Part shown: positions 33,520-45,094 of the stretch, piece by piece
Position numbering within the stretch: the stretch's first letter is position 1
How the letters are laid out: every line of letters begins with the position of its first letter
NCBI RefSeq assembly: GCF_030272615.1
Contig: NC_081411.1
Coordinates: 829,366,897 to 829,430,896 of the forward strand
DNA length: 64,000 nt
Direction of reading: 5' to 3'
Source of the DNA: Cryptomeria japonica
Taxonomy: Eukaryota; Streptophyta; Pinopsida; Cupressales; Cupressaceae
Program-made: the position numbers and the translations under genes
Notes under the pieces: model-generated
Told to the model about the DNA's origin: nothing
Database searches by the model: none
What the model saw: the letters and a program-made list of their open reading frames with translations, nothing else

Positions 33520-33940
33520 GAGACCACAAGTGAGATAGGTGGTATCTCTTGCTCAATGCTATTTGATTCAAATGCTTCATATTCTTTTATTTCTCCTTTA
33601 GTAGTAGAGAGATAAGGGTTTGTTATGGCAAATCAAGGTGATAGGTGGTAGGTTGAGTTGGCTATGGGGTCTAAGGTGGCAGTTGCTTCCTTTGTGCATG
33701 GTTATCTGTTAGATTTGAGATTTTATAGAACCTCAGTGGATCTTCTTGTTCTATCTTTGGGTTCCTATGGTGTTGTTCTAGGAATGGATTATCTTGAGAC
33801 TCATCAGACTAGTATCGATTGTTATGGCAAGAGAGTGCAGTGTCTTGATGATAGTAGGAGGAATGTGGAGATAGTGGGCATTCAACGACCTATGTCTCTT
33901 TGCATTTTTTTTGCTATGTAGTTGAAGCAATGTGTGCGGC
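33520..33940 (+). pseudogene. gypsy-2 aspartic protease (broken)
   Basis: SMLFDSNASYSFIS at about 33555-33600 corresponds to the LFDSGASHSF-type active site, but the Gly is Asn, so activity is unlikely. The frame 33658-33921 continues with FYRTSVDLLVL and GVVLGMDYLETHQTSIDCYG, the conserved second half and the link to RT. A TAA near 33616 and other stops break it. Confidence 0.8.
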
Positions 33941-33989
33941 AGGGTTGTCAATTGTTTCTAGTGAGGGTGAATAACTTGGATGAGGGAGA

Positions 33990-34945
33990 GAATAGTGATG
34001 ATCTCTTTCATCATCATCCTATTCTCTAGGAGTATTCAAAAGTTTTCCCTAGAGAGATTTTGTGTATGCTGCCTAAGTTCAACATTGATTTTCATATAAA
34101 TTTGGTTCTAGGAGTAGAGCCTATATCTAAGGCTCCCTTTCAATGACTACTTAGGAGTTGAGTGAGTTGATATTTTAGCTAGAGGAATTGCTAGCTAAGG
34201 GATTCATTTGCACCAGTTTCTCTATGTGGGGTACATTGATGTTGTTTATGGAGAAGAAAGACGGTTCTCTTCACATATGAATTGTTTACCGATAGCTTAA
34301 TAAGGTGACGATGAAGAACCGATATCCCTTGCCAAGGATTGATGACTTCTTTGATCAAATTAAGGATGCAAAGTTCTTCTCTAAGATAGACCTTCAATCT
34401 GGTATCACCAGTTGAGGATTCATGAGGCGGATATTCATCATACATCATTCCATACTCAATATGGACACTATGAGTTTACAATAGTACCTTTTGGTCGCAC
34501 TAATGCTCCATCAGTTTTCACGAGCTTGATGAATGGATTTTTTAGGATGTATCTCAATAGGTTTGTTCTTGTATTATTGGATGATATATCAATTTATTTG
34601 AGATCAATGGAGGAGCATGAGGAGCATATGAGGCAGGTTTTGTAGTGCCTTCAGAAGAATCCATTGTCAGATGATTTGGCAAAGTGCGAGTTTTTCCAAA
34701 CAAAGGTTAGATATCTTGGCCACATCATATCAGTAGAGGGTATCACAATGGATCCTTCTAAGATTATAGCTATAGTAGATTGTCTAGCAACCACTAATGT
34801 GGGTGGGGTTCGTAATTTCATGGGTCTTGCAAGTTATTATCATAGATTTGTTCAGGATTTATTGAGGATTGCTCATCCTATCAGTTCTCTTGAAAGGAAA
34901 GGGAAGAAGTTTGTGTGGTTAGATCAGTTCAAGATGGATTTCTAG
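33990..34945 (+). pseudogene. gypsy-2 reverse transcriptase (broken)
   Basis: Blocks in order: KVFPREIL (about 34040), AEPISKAPF-like (34115), [14 protein letters not shown] (34320), [15 protein letters not shown] (34460-34520), [11 protein letters not shown] (34570-34600) with the catalytic LDD kept, and KCEFFQTKVRYLGHIIS (34680) with the thumb NFMGLASYYHRFV (34815). Stops and small shifts lie between blocks. It is a different and older gypsy lineage than gypsy-1, as the block sequences differ clearly. Confidence 0.88.
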
Positions 34946-35495
34946 ATCCTTAAGGAGCATAAATGACTAGTGTACCTATTCTAGCAATATTAGATCCTTT
35001 GGGTGATTTTTTAGTATGCACAGATCCATGTTTGGAGGGTCTAGGAGTAGTTTTGATGTAGGATGGTCGAGTGATAGCATATGAGTCATGTAAGCTCAAA
35101 GATCATGAGTTAAATTATCGTACTCATAATTTAGAGCTAGCAATAGTGGTGCATGCTTTGGTTTGGTGGAGACATTTCCTTCTTGGACATTGGTTTGAGC
35201 TGCATATTGATCACCATAGTTTGTAGTACATTTTCACGTAACTAAACTTGAATGCTAGGCAGCGACATTGGATGGAGTTCTTGTGTGAGTATTATTTTGG
35301 GGTGAGATACATTTAGGGCAAGGAGAATGTGGTAGTGGATGCTTTGAGTCATAGGAGGCATGAGGATTCAACGATGACTCTCGATGAGGATTTGATAAGT
35401 AGGATTCTTATTGCCCTCCCTTCAGATGTTTGGTACCAGGAAGCCAGAGCAGAGATTGCATCAGGGAGAGCTTTGGATGGTAGATATGTAGGTTA
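34946..35495 (+). pseudogene. gypsy-2 RNase H (broken), cut by a solo LTR
   Basis: The frame gives a VCTDPCLEGLGVVLM-type stretch near 35015-35060, YRTHNLELAIVVHAL (35118-35160), FLLGHWFELHIDH (35185) and KENVVVDALSHR (about 35320-35350), the closing RNase H motif. The pol continues to DGRYVGY at 35475-35495, where the solo LTR interrupts it and GGTTA is duplicated. Confidence 0.85.
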
Positions 35496-36764
35496 TGTTG
35501 GATTATTGGGGGAGATTGTTGAATTTAGTTAATCATTGTTATGGTAGAATATGTTGTTGTCATTGATGTCAACATATTCCTGTGATCTATTCCAGTGAGT
35601 TTGGGAAGATTTTCTGATCCGGTTTTATAGTTTGGCTTTGCTAATCACTGTTTTGCAGAATCTAGTATTTCCTCTAGTATACTTTGGTATGATCAGATCT
35701 TGTGCTGAGACTTTGGGATATTATCCTGGATGATCTTGTAAATATTTATTTTATATGGTTTGTGATTTGGTGCTTCGCAAGTCATCTTTCCTCATGATAG
35801 TTGATGATTGGTTGTGTTCTTGACCTTCTAGATGTTGGTCGATGAAGATTTGAAAAGTGGTGTTGATGTAGCTATTCCAGATGATCCTAATGTGTTTGGG
35901 GGTGTTTTTTAGTCTTGTCCTATTTGTTTTGGTGATCCGCATTGATTTTTGTGTGATTTTTGGTGATTTTAATTAACCGGTAATGATTTTCATATTATAC
36001 GATATTTCTGGTGGTGAAGCTTGTTGCAGTTGGTCTTAGCAGGATTTGTGGTGGATGTGATCATTTGGGAATTTGAATTAGGTCCATGCTATGTAAAATA
36101 AATCATAATATTATTCTGGTGGTCGATATTTGTATCGTGCAATGTAATTTTTATAATTGTAAGTTGAGGGTTGAGTCTTTAGCCGACCTTGTTATCAAGG
36201 TTGATGATTTGTATATATAGGTGAGATGATTATATAATTTGTGTGTCAATATTGTTTCTGCATTATCAAAGAGAGATTAATGTGTGAACAAGGATATATC
36301 ATTCAATGAAGTGTTGAGGTGAGTTTGGTGTTCTAGAGAAGACAATTGTGCTTAACTATAATTAGGCATTTATAGATGCTATCATTGTAGTTCATTCCTT
36401 ATAGATTGTAGTTTGAATCATATTGTAAGTCAGTGAGACTTCCCTGAGCATTGTATCCTTCCAGGAAAATATATTTTGAGTAGTGAGCTCTAGGTACTGT
36501 GCCTAAATGCATGTACATTCCCCATTGTAATATTTTCACATACTACTACAGAGTATCATCTTACTGTGGGTAGGTTCTCACCATGGTTTTTCCGTTAATC
36601 GGGTTTTCCATGTCAAAAATCTTGGTGTTGTGTGTTGTGCTATTAATTTGATTATCTGAGTATTGCTACAGTTTATCAATTCTTGTTTTGAAGTTTAATT
36701 TTGTAGATTTGGTGAAGACTGATTCACCCCCCCTCTTAGTCTTCCTCCTTAATTGCTGCTAATA
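35496..36764 (+). repeat. Solo copia-type LTR in gypsy-2 pol
   Basis: It runs from TGTTGGATTATTGGG to TGCTGCTAATA (a C-to-T change of the usual CA end) with perfect flanks GGTTA at 35491-35495 and 36765-36769. Plus orientation is shown by TTGTCATTGATGTCAAC near the start and GATTCACCCCCCCTCTTAG 23 bp before the end. An alternative start at 35517 (TGTTGAATTT) after GGGGGAGAT would leave no target duplication. No internal sequence is present. Confidence 0.82.
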
Positions 36765-37224
36765 GGTTACTCATTGGATTTTAATGGTCTTCTTCAAAAT
36801 TTAGGATGTATATATGTTCTACCTTCAAATTATATTTAAGAATTGTTCTTATTAGAGGCTCATTATGCACCTTACTCGGCACATCTAGGTGTCAAGAAGA
36901 AGGACACATATTTGCGATAGCTGTTTCATTGTGCAAGTATGAGGAGAAATATAGTGGATTTTGTTTCTTGTTGTTTGGAGTGTCTGTGCATGAAGGTGGA
37001 GCACCAACATCTAGCAAGTTTGTTGTAGTCAAAATTGGTTACAGATTGGAAATGGGACATTATATCTATGGATTTTATCATTGGATTCCCTATGTCTTCG
37101 CATCAACGTGATGTTATCATAGTCACCATTGATAGGTTGACCAAGGTGGAAAAATTCTCTCTGATCAGATCTTCATACATAGCAATGATAGTAATTTATA
37201 TTTTCATGGAGGATACAATGAGAT
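36765..37224 (+). pseudogene. gypsy-2 integrase, N-terminal part and first catalytic region
   Basis: After the solo LTR the pol frame resumes with EAHYAPYSAHLGVKK (about 36855-36900), part of the zinc-binding region, then the CCLECLCMKVEHQ piece and WKWDIISMDFIIGFP (37045-37090) with the first catalytic Asp. VTIDRLTKVEKFS lies near 37120 and FMEDTMRL at the end. It is cut at 37224 by the next insertion; the rest is at 44299. Confidence 0.87.
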
Positions 37225-39416
37225 TGTTAGACACAATGCACCACTGAGAGGGGGAGGGGGTGAATCAGTGGTTCTCAAAACTTTTCCTCTTGGTTTTCCT
37301 TTGTGAGAAACACCAGTTTGTGAATCAAGAATAGTGCAGGCTTACCGGTTAGTAAATAGAATAAATCAAATACACACACACAAATAAGGAGACATCACAT
37401 AACACTAGCATATACGAGGAAAACCCAAGATGGGAAAAACCTTGGTGAGCAATGTTGTAGGAGACTACTGCTCCAATCCAACCTCATAGAAAAACTCAGT
37501 TACAAAGTTTAGAGCACCGACCCAAGGAGCACCAACCCCTGACTTTAGGGCACCAACCCAAGGAGCTACAACCCCTATTAGTTTTATAGGCTACAACCCA
37601 AAGAAGCATCAACCCCTGCACCAAGATACAACTCAGTGTTCACAATGCAAACTTCAAATACATAAGTTGTTATCATGTTACAAGTGAATATTGCAACCTT
37701 ATTAAATATCTTACTTTGTCGGTGAAGTACCTTCTCTCCTTTACCGACTCACTCTCCTTCCTGCTCTACACCTGATGCTTCTCTGTTGGATCTACACCTC
37801 ACCTTCAACACATCACCGATATCACACTGTGTTAGTGTAAGAACTACCAATTCTTCTCTCCAACTAGTTGAAGGCTACAACCAGGTTTTATCTCACTCTT
37901 TTCTTAGATGCTCATTAAACACTCGGCTGATCTTGTTCTTACTTGAAGAAGTCTTCCATTTTGCAACAACATAATATTTACCTCTTCAGCAACATTAAAC
38001 AATCTCTTAGGCCGTTTTACTTATAGCCCAGATTTCCTGCCAAATGCCAATTCAAAATTTAGGTAGTTAGGGTTTCCTCACCATCCTTGAGGCAAACCAA
38101 ATCCAATCAGATCTTGCATGATCTAACCTTTCTAACATCTGAATACACATCTACACCATAGTTGCATCTCCTTGATCATGCCTTTCATTCTCAATGATTT
38201 TCTTTTACCTTCACATCAAATCCTTTTGTTAGTGATGGAAGATCTGTTGGGTTGTTTCCTTCATCGCCTCGATCTTCTCAATATCTCTTAGTTGGCTTGT
38301 AGTTTTCTTCTAGACCTCAAGCCTCGAACCCCTGTAATTTCTCTACAACAAGTCCATCATTTATGGGGTCTTTCATTAAAGTTGACCAACCCTGTAACAA
38401 CCCTATCATTGTACATTCTATCTTTATTCAACCGCAAGTTTACCATGTTGAATCCATGTCAACTATCTACTAGCTATGCACTTCAAGTCGGTCCAAGTAG
38501 GATCACTGACCAACCACCCTACCGGTTCCTTACTTCGGCTAGTTTGCTAACCCTTCCGGTTTTAACTATTTTACCGGTTACCTTGACATATCTATGCTCA
38601 TCTTGAATAGTCTATGAAAACTGTCAACCCGGTTTCTAGACAGATAAGTCCAAGATATCTTCATTTCCACAATGGGGAGGTCTTCTATAACTGCACCTTG
38701 CTTTATATAACTGATAGACTTACATACCCATTGCCACTCTTGATGGCACCATGTCATCATTCTTTCTCAAGGCTCCATCTTCTTTTAGTCAGGTTAGATT
38801 CCTCTATTTGCATCTACTCATCCTTGCCTTTTCTGTAATTGGCTTTGACCATATCTCAACCGGTTTGTCAAGATGACAAACACTTCACACTTCCTCTATA
38901 ATGGCATCATGCCTTTACTTCCTCACTCTTATCTTTCCTAAATATGATGCACTCAATGCATAATAGGAGATAAGCTCCACTTGATAGATGAGATAACACT
39001 TTGTCTTTTGCATCCTGCAATGTTCTTCATGTGATATGATGTGAGCACATTTACTGTCAGCTAATGCTTCGCATGATGAGTGCTTCTTCATCTAATGGGA
39101 GTCTTGCTGTTCTACAACCTCTTAGTATACCAGTTTAATCTTCTCTTCCAGTGTTGATGTGATTCAGATAACACTCTACCTCTTCATCACAAACAACTAC
39201 TCAAACACCTTTCTATCTCATCACACAAGTTAGGTGCTAACTTGTGTACCAATGACTTTTGTGAGCATCTTCTTAACCTTTACCGATATTTAGCAACACA
39301 AGGTGATATCCAAGCTATCACATTACTGCACTCCTTCATATCAGTGTTGCACATACATATCATCTACAGGTGGTCATCTCATATCGGTTGACATCAAGGA
39401 CAACACAATACCAACA
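37225..39416 (-). repeat. 3' LTR of the gag-only element
   Basis: On the minus strand it starts TGTTGGTATTGTG and ends TGTGTCTAACA. It holds three copies of an about 36-bp block (GCACCAACCCAAGGAGC... CAACCCCT) at about 37507-37623. It is collinear with 42116-44298. Confidence 0.92.
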
Positions 39417-39430
39417 ATCTCCCCCTTTGG
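39417..39430 (-). other. Polypurine tract of the gag-only element
   Basis: On the minus strand CCAAAGGGGGAGAT is identical to the copia-2 tract and abuts the LTR. It lies in the loop of an 11-bp inverted repeat (39387-39397 and 39433-39443). Confidence 0.85.
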
Positions 39431-40599
39431 CATTGATGTCAACACATGTAGTATTTGACATACTACAAAATTCTTCTCCCCCTTTGACACAATGACAAAG
39501 GGTATTGCTAGGCTATTATTACTCTTTGTATGTGCCGGTCACTGACATAATAGTTTCTTCCTTTTTGTCTTCATTGGATGTAACACTTCCTTTGATGCCA
39601 CTAGTTATCTTATTACCAGTTGTTACATCTTCTCAAGTCACAACACTTGAGATGGGGAACTTAACCATCAACTAAAACCAATTGAATATTGCTCTCCTAC
39701 CGGTCAATCTGCAATACATTTGCAAATTCCATCTCCTTTAGTTTGGGCAGTCAACATTCTTACTAGTTCAAGCAAGCCAACTCTTCATTACAGGCACTTG
39801 AACTCCCCCCGAGTCATACATCTTAGGTCCTCATCTCCAGTTAGTTACAATACTGGATTTACATTCTTCACCATATACCAGTTTAGCTGTTCATATGTGA
39901 TCATCTGATGATCCTTCATCTCCATTTTATCCAGCATAGCTTATGACATGATCCTATTAGTAGTCATACCAGTAACATTCTGCACATATCGGTTAACATT
40001 TGATATTAATTTTTAACCATTTCTTCTTAACACATGCAGTGGTGATCCATCACTGATCTGTAGATGTGTGGTTAAGGAAACACCTACACACTCTTGTCAT
40101 CTTCTACCTTTATGCCGACAACAACATGGTTTTCCATGTTGCCTTCATTTCTGAGGGGGTGAATGATTGTCTCAATGTGCATTGCCCCCCCTAAGATTAT
40201 GCATCTCCTTTAGGCCTTAGAAGATATCACATATGCTCTAAATGCACAGTTCCAATCCATGGTCTTCTTCCTCCATACCTGCATGAGTTCATTCTTCTTC
40301 CCATTTTCAGATTTGGGAGCAGGTATTTCCTTCTTCTACTGATGAGTCCTCTTGTTTCCTGATTCTGCATCATAGCCAGAAGTAGTGCTATAGTAGCACA
40401 TAACATCCATCCCAACTTCATGTTTGGGGAATCTCTTTACATACTAGTTTGACCATCTGCTTTTGGTCATGTTGATGTGTCTAGCAACCGGAACCGGTGG
40501 ACCTCTTGCTCCTGTAGGGACACTTCTTCTTTGGTTTATTGCAAGTCTCTAGTTTCCATATGCTCTATATACATCTTTCAACAGAGTATAGCCATTGTA
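39431..40599 (-). other. Internal non-coding part of the gag-only element
   Basis: This 1.2 kb lies where pol would be in an autonomous copia. No protease, integrase, RT or RNase H motif is seen in either strand. Several short G- or C-rich runs occur, such as GAGGGGGTGAATGATTG at 40153. Confidence 0.5.
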
Positions 40600-42101
40600 C
40601 TAGCCTCTATGTGGTTGCAGGTTCCTCTTCCTATATTCAAAATTTCTATGGCCAGATCCATTGTAGTTATGACAACCAATCTTTGCATAACTGGGAGAGA
40701 GGTCATGCATGTATCTACTTTTGGATACACCCTTCCCGTAAGCATGATTTCTATGAAATCCTACATTATCTTTTTTGGATTTCATTCTACACTCCCTTTC
40801 CTTATGACCATAAACATTACATGCAAAAAAATAACCGATAAAGGATGACATATGACTTACATATTTGTTCTGCCATGCATGAGAGGATCTTGCCAGTTTT
40901 GCATCCCCATTTTTCCTTTTTGGGAATGGACCCTTGGTTGTCCATTCTAAGCACCTCTCTCCTCTGATCTCTTCTTCTTCTTCTCCCACACATGCTTCCC
41001 CCTATGAGTGGTAGCATTTCTTTTCCCTCTGTTGGTAGAGGGTCTCCTTTGCTCCTTCCTCATCTTCCTACTTCCGATGAGGTTTCTTTCTCCCATCTTC
41101 CCCTTACCTCTGGGATCTGTATGGAGATTCCTCCTTGTAGCATTGATCTTTACTTTTGTCTGCAAGTCCACACCAGTTGTGGTCAGGTCAACCTTATTTT
41201 GAGGAGCACATCTAACTGGAGAGCTCTGGCCTTTGTTTTCTTCAAGCAGCCACATAAGTTTTTTGTCTTTTATTTCTAGTTGAGAGGCTAGATCTTCACA
41301 CTGACATACCTTGGTGTCTTTTGCCTGAGTCTTCAACTTTGAGATGCATTTCTCTGATTCTTCAAGGCATTTGACTAATCGGTTCTGTTCCACAATAGTA
41401 GCATTCTTGAATAGCTTGTATTCTCTTTTAACCCTATTGAGTTCTTCAAGTGTATTTACAAGCTCTTCTTCAAGGTCAACTTTACCTACTTCTTCATCAT
41501 CAGAGAGATCTTGATGGCAAGAGCTATCTACCATGTCTTCCTCTTCATCATCATCACTACTCAACACATCTTGTTGAGAAGTGGTGGTTGCAAAACCACT
41601 TTCAGATTCTCGAGCCACAAAGAGTTGAGATCCTTCTTCTTTACTATGATGACTACAAGAAGATCCATGTTCCTCATCTAGATAAATATGAGATGTATTT
41701 CTCATATTTCCTTCAAATACAAGATCTACTATTGAGGGTTCATTTCCATAGAGCTTCTTCAATCTTTCCCATAAGCTCTTTGCTATTTTACACCTATCCA
41801 CCTGTGAAGAGACATCACCAGGGAGCACACTAAAAAATAGTCTTCGTGGCTTCATCATTGCACTGGTTTCTTCTTTCTTCTATACATCTAGTAGGAAGAT
41901 TGACCTTCCTGGGGAGACCATCCACTATTGACATCCACACATCAAACCATAAAGTGGATAAGAAAAATTTTATTCTGTAACTCCAAATGGAAAAGTTTGA
42001 ACCATCAAATACAGGGGCAGAGATAGATACTAAACAAACCATTGTGTCCTTAAGCTGAAATCTACCCAAGTTAGAGAACACTCTTCTAACTGGGAACCTA
42101 T
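40600..42101 (-). pseudogene. Gag of the gag-only element (shortened, broken)
   Basis: It starts near 42101, soon after the primer site. VFDGSNFSIWSYRIKFFLST and LWFDVWMSIVDGLP match the N-terminus of copia gag; KSLWERLKKLYGNEP follows. The middle of the capsid domain (the KAKIQTLR-type helix seen in copia-2) is missing, so there is an internal deletion. Then come a long acidic stretch (SSDDDEEEDMVDSS) and a coiled-coil region (VDLEEELVNTLEELNRVKRE). A basic region and zinc-knuckle remnants (FACNVYGHKEREC; CHNYNGSGHRNFEY), both incomplete, follow at 40830-40640. Confidence 0.82.
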
Positions 42102-42113
42102 GCTTTGATACCA
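42102..42113 (-). other. Primer-binding site of the gag-only element
   Basis: On the minus strand TGGTATCAAAGC, one base different from the tRNA-Met consensus, lies two bases after the LTR end. Confidence 0.88.
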
Positions 42114-42115
42114 AT

Positions 42116-44298
42116 TGTTAGACACAATGCACCACTGAGAGGGGAAGGGGGTGAATCAGTGGTTCTTCAAAATTTTCCTTTTGGATTTCCTTTGTGAGCA
42201 ACACCTGTTTGTGAATCAAGAATAGTACAGGCTTACCGATTAGTAAAGAGACTAACTCAAATACAATCACACACACAAGGAGACATCACATAACATCAAC
42301 ATATACGAGGAAAACCCAAGATGGGAAAAACCTCGGTGAGCAATGTTGTTGGAGACTACTACTCCAATCTAACCTCACAATAAAATAGAGTTACAGAGTT
42401 TAGGGCAACAACCCAAGGAGCACCAATGCCCGACTTTAGGGCACCAACCCAAGGAGCTACAATCCCTATCAGTTTTATGGGCTACAACCCAAAGGAGCAC
42501 CAACCCCTGCACCAAGCTACAACTCAATGTTCACAATGCAAACTTCAAATACTTAAGTTGTTATCATGTTACAAGTGAATCTTGCAACCTTGTCAAATAT
42601 CTTACTCTATCACTGAAGTACCTTCTCTCCTTTACTGACTCACTCTCTGTCTTGCTCTACACTGACTGCTTCTCTGCTAGATCTACACCTCACCTTCAAT
42701 ACATCACCCACATCACACTCTATCGGTGTAAGAACTACCAATTCTTTTGTCCAACCGGTTGAAGGCTTCAACCAGGTTTTCTCTCACTCTCTTCTTAGAT
42801 GCTCATTAAACACTCAACTGATCTTGTTCTTACTTGCAAAATTCTTCCACTTCACAACAAAACAATATTCACCTCTTCAACAACATTAAACAATCTCTTA
42901 GGCCTTTTTACTTATAGCCTAAATTTCCTGCCAAATGCCAATTCAAAATTCAGGTGGTTAGGGTTTCCTGACCATCATCGAGGCAAACCAAATCCAATCA
43001 GATCTTGCACGATCTAATATTTCTGACATCTAAATGCACATCTCCACCATAGTAGCATCTCCTCGATCACACCTTTCATTCCCAATGATTTGCTTTATAC
43101 CTTCACAAAAAATTCCTCGGTTAGTCATGAAAGATCTGTCAGGTTATTTCCTTCATCGCCTCATTCTTCTCAATATCTCTTAGCTAGCTCATAGTTGTCT
43201 TCCAGACCTCGAGTCTCAAACCCCTACAATCTCTTTGCAACAAGTTCATGATTTGTGGGGTCTTTCATTAAAGCTGACCAACCCTACAACAACCCTATCG
43301 TTGTACATTCTATCTTTATCCAACCATAGGTTTACCATGTTGACTCCATGTCAACTATCTGCCGGCTATGCACTTCAAGTCGGTCCAAGTCAGATCACCA
43401 ACCAACCACCCTACCGGTTCCTTACTTTGGCCAGTTTGCTAACCCTTCCGATTTTAACTATTTTACCGGTTACCTTGACATATCTACGCTCATCTTGAAT
43501 AGTCGATGGAAACTCTAAACCCAGTTTCCAGACAGATAAGTCCAAGATATCTTCATTTCCACAATGGGGAGGTCTTCTGCAATTGCACCTTGCTTTATAT
43601 AACTGATAGACTTACATACTAGTTACCACTCTTGATGGCACCATGTCATCATTCTTTCTCAAGACTCCATCTTCTTTTAGTTAGGTCAAATTCCTCTATT
43701 TGCTTCTACTTAGCCTTTCCTTTTTCCTGATTAGCTTTGACCATATCTCAACCGGTTTGTCAAGATGACAAACACTTCACACTTCCTCTATACTGGCATC
43801 ATGCCTTTACTTCCTTACTCTTATCTTTCCAAACTATGATGCACTCAATGCATAATAGGAGATAAGCTCCACTTGCTAGATGAGATAACACTTTGTCTTC
43901 TGCATCTTGCAATGTTCTTCATGTGATCTGATGTGAGAACATTTACTGTCAATCAATGCTTCGCATGATGACCGCTTCTTCATCCAGTGGGAGTCTTGTT
44001 GTTATGCATTACTGGTTTATTCTTCTCTTCCAGTGTTGATGTGATTTGGATAACACTCTACCTCTTCATCACAAAAAACTACTCAAACACCTTTCTATCT
44101 CATCACACAAGTCAGGTGCTAACTTGTGTACTGATGACTTATGTAAGCATTTTTTTAATCTTTACTGGTGTTTAGCAACACAAGGTGATATCCAAGCTAT
44201 CACATTACTGTACTCCTTCATATCAGTGTTGCATATACATCTCATCTACCAATGGTCATCTCATACCAGTTGACATCAATGACAACATAATGCCAACA
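42116..44298 (-). repeat. 5' LTR of the gag-only element
   Basis: It is the partner of 37225-39416, with the same start (TGTTGGCATTATG on the minus strand) and end (CTAACA). It has the same three-copy CAACCCAAGGAGC block at about 42395-42515. Confidence 0.92.
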
Positions 44299-45094
44299 TA
44301 GATTGTATGGTATTCCCCGATGGATTATATTGAATCATGAGCTAGTGGTCACCTCAACATTATGGATTTCCCTTCAGCATGATTTAGGAGCTCAACTGAA
44401 CTTCAGTTCTACATATCATCCCGAGACAGATGGTTAGACTGAGAGGGTTAATTAGGTATTGGAGGATATGTTGTGGATGTATGTCATGGATCAACAATCT
44501 AGATGGGAGGATTGTCTCTACTTGGTGGAGTTTGAATATAATAATGGGTATCATAATTCGATTGGCATGTCCCCTTTTCAAGCATTGTATGGTCATTCTT
44601 TTCAGACACCCTTGAGCTGGGATTGTTTGGAGGATATAGTGCTTCTTTGTTCAAATATGTTGTAGGACATGGAGCAATAGGTGACATGTATTAGAGAGAA
44701 TTTGATAGCAATGCAGAACATGCAAAAGAAATGCGTGGATGATCATCATGTGGATAGGCATTTTTCAGTGGGTGACAAGGTGTTTTTGAGAGTGCATCCA
44801 CATAAGAGTTTGATCTATTATGGAAAAGGCTTTAATTTGGTACCTCAATTTTTTGGACCATTTGAGATTTTGGAGATGATTGGTCCTTTAACATATCGCC
44901 TTTCCTTTCCGCACATTCTTCAGCATCGAGGGTTGACCCTCAAGGGTTGAAACATAGACAAAGTAAATGTCAAATGGGACCTAAGTGATGATTCTTCAAC
45001 GAGTTGGGAGGATGCTACATGGATGAGAGAGATTTACCCCTATTTATTCTCAAGCTTCTGAGAGTAAGCCTAGGAAAAGGGGGGAGGATAGACT
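44299..45094 (+). pseudogene. gypsy-2 integrase, C-terminal part
   Basis: The frame resumes at RLYGIPRWIILNHE, where the second catalytic Asp (DRD-type motif) is lost. STYHPETDG followed by a stop and TERVN at about 44410-44450 keeps the Glu. Then FEYNNGYHNSIGMSPFQALY (44530-44590), FSVGDKVFLRVHP (44765), and GPFEILEMIGPLTYRLSFP (44858) mark the C-terminus. A decayed chromodomain-like tail (VNVKWDLSDDSSTSWEDATW, 44962-45022) follows, then purine runs at 45074-45088. Confidence 0.87.

Larger units (their letters stand above)
37225..44298 (-). mobile_element. Gag-only copia derivative with 2.2-kb LTRs, in gypsy-2 integrase
   Basis: LTRs of 2192 bp (37225-39416) and 2183 bp (42116-44298) flank only 2.7 kb of internal DNA. 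On the minus strand there is a tRNA-Met type primer site, a gag-like gene and a polypurine tract, and no pol motif. Flanks GAGAT (37220-37224) and TAGAT (44299-44303) are a target duplication with one change; gypsy-2 integrase continues after it. The element would have needed pol from another copia. More than 60% of its length is LTR. Confidence 0.9.

Noticed and set aside
35512-35520. GGGGGAGAT before TGTTGAATTT as a polypurine tract marking a 3' LTR start at 35517
   Set aside because: Starting the LTR at 35496 gives a perfect GGTTA target duplication and restores the gypsy-2 pol reading across the site; the later start gives none.
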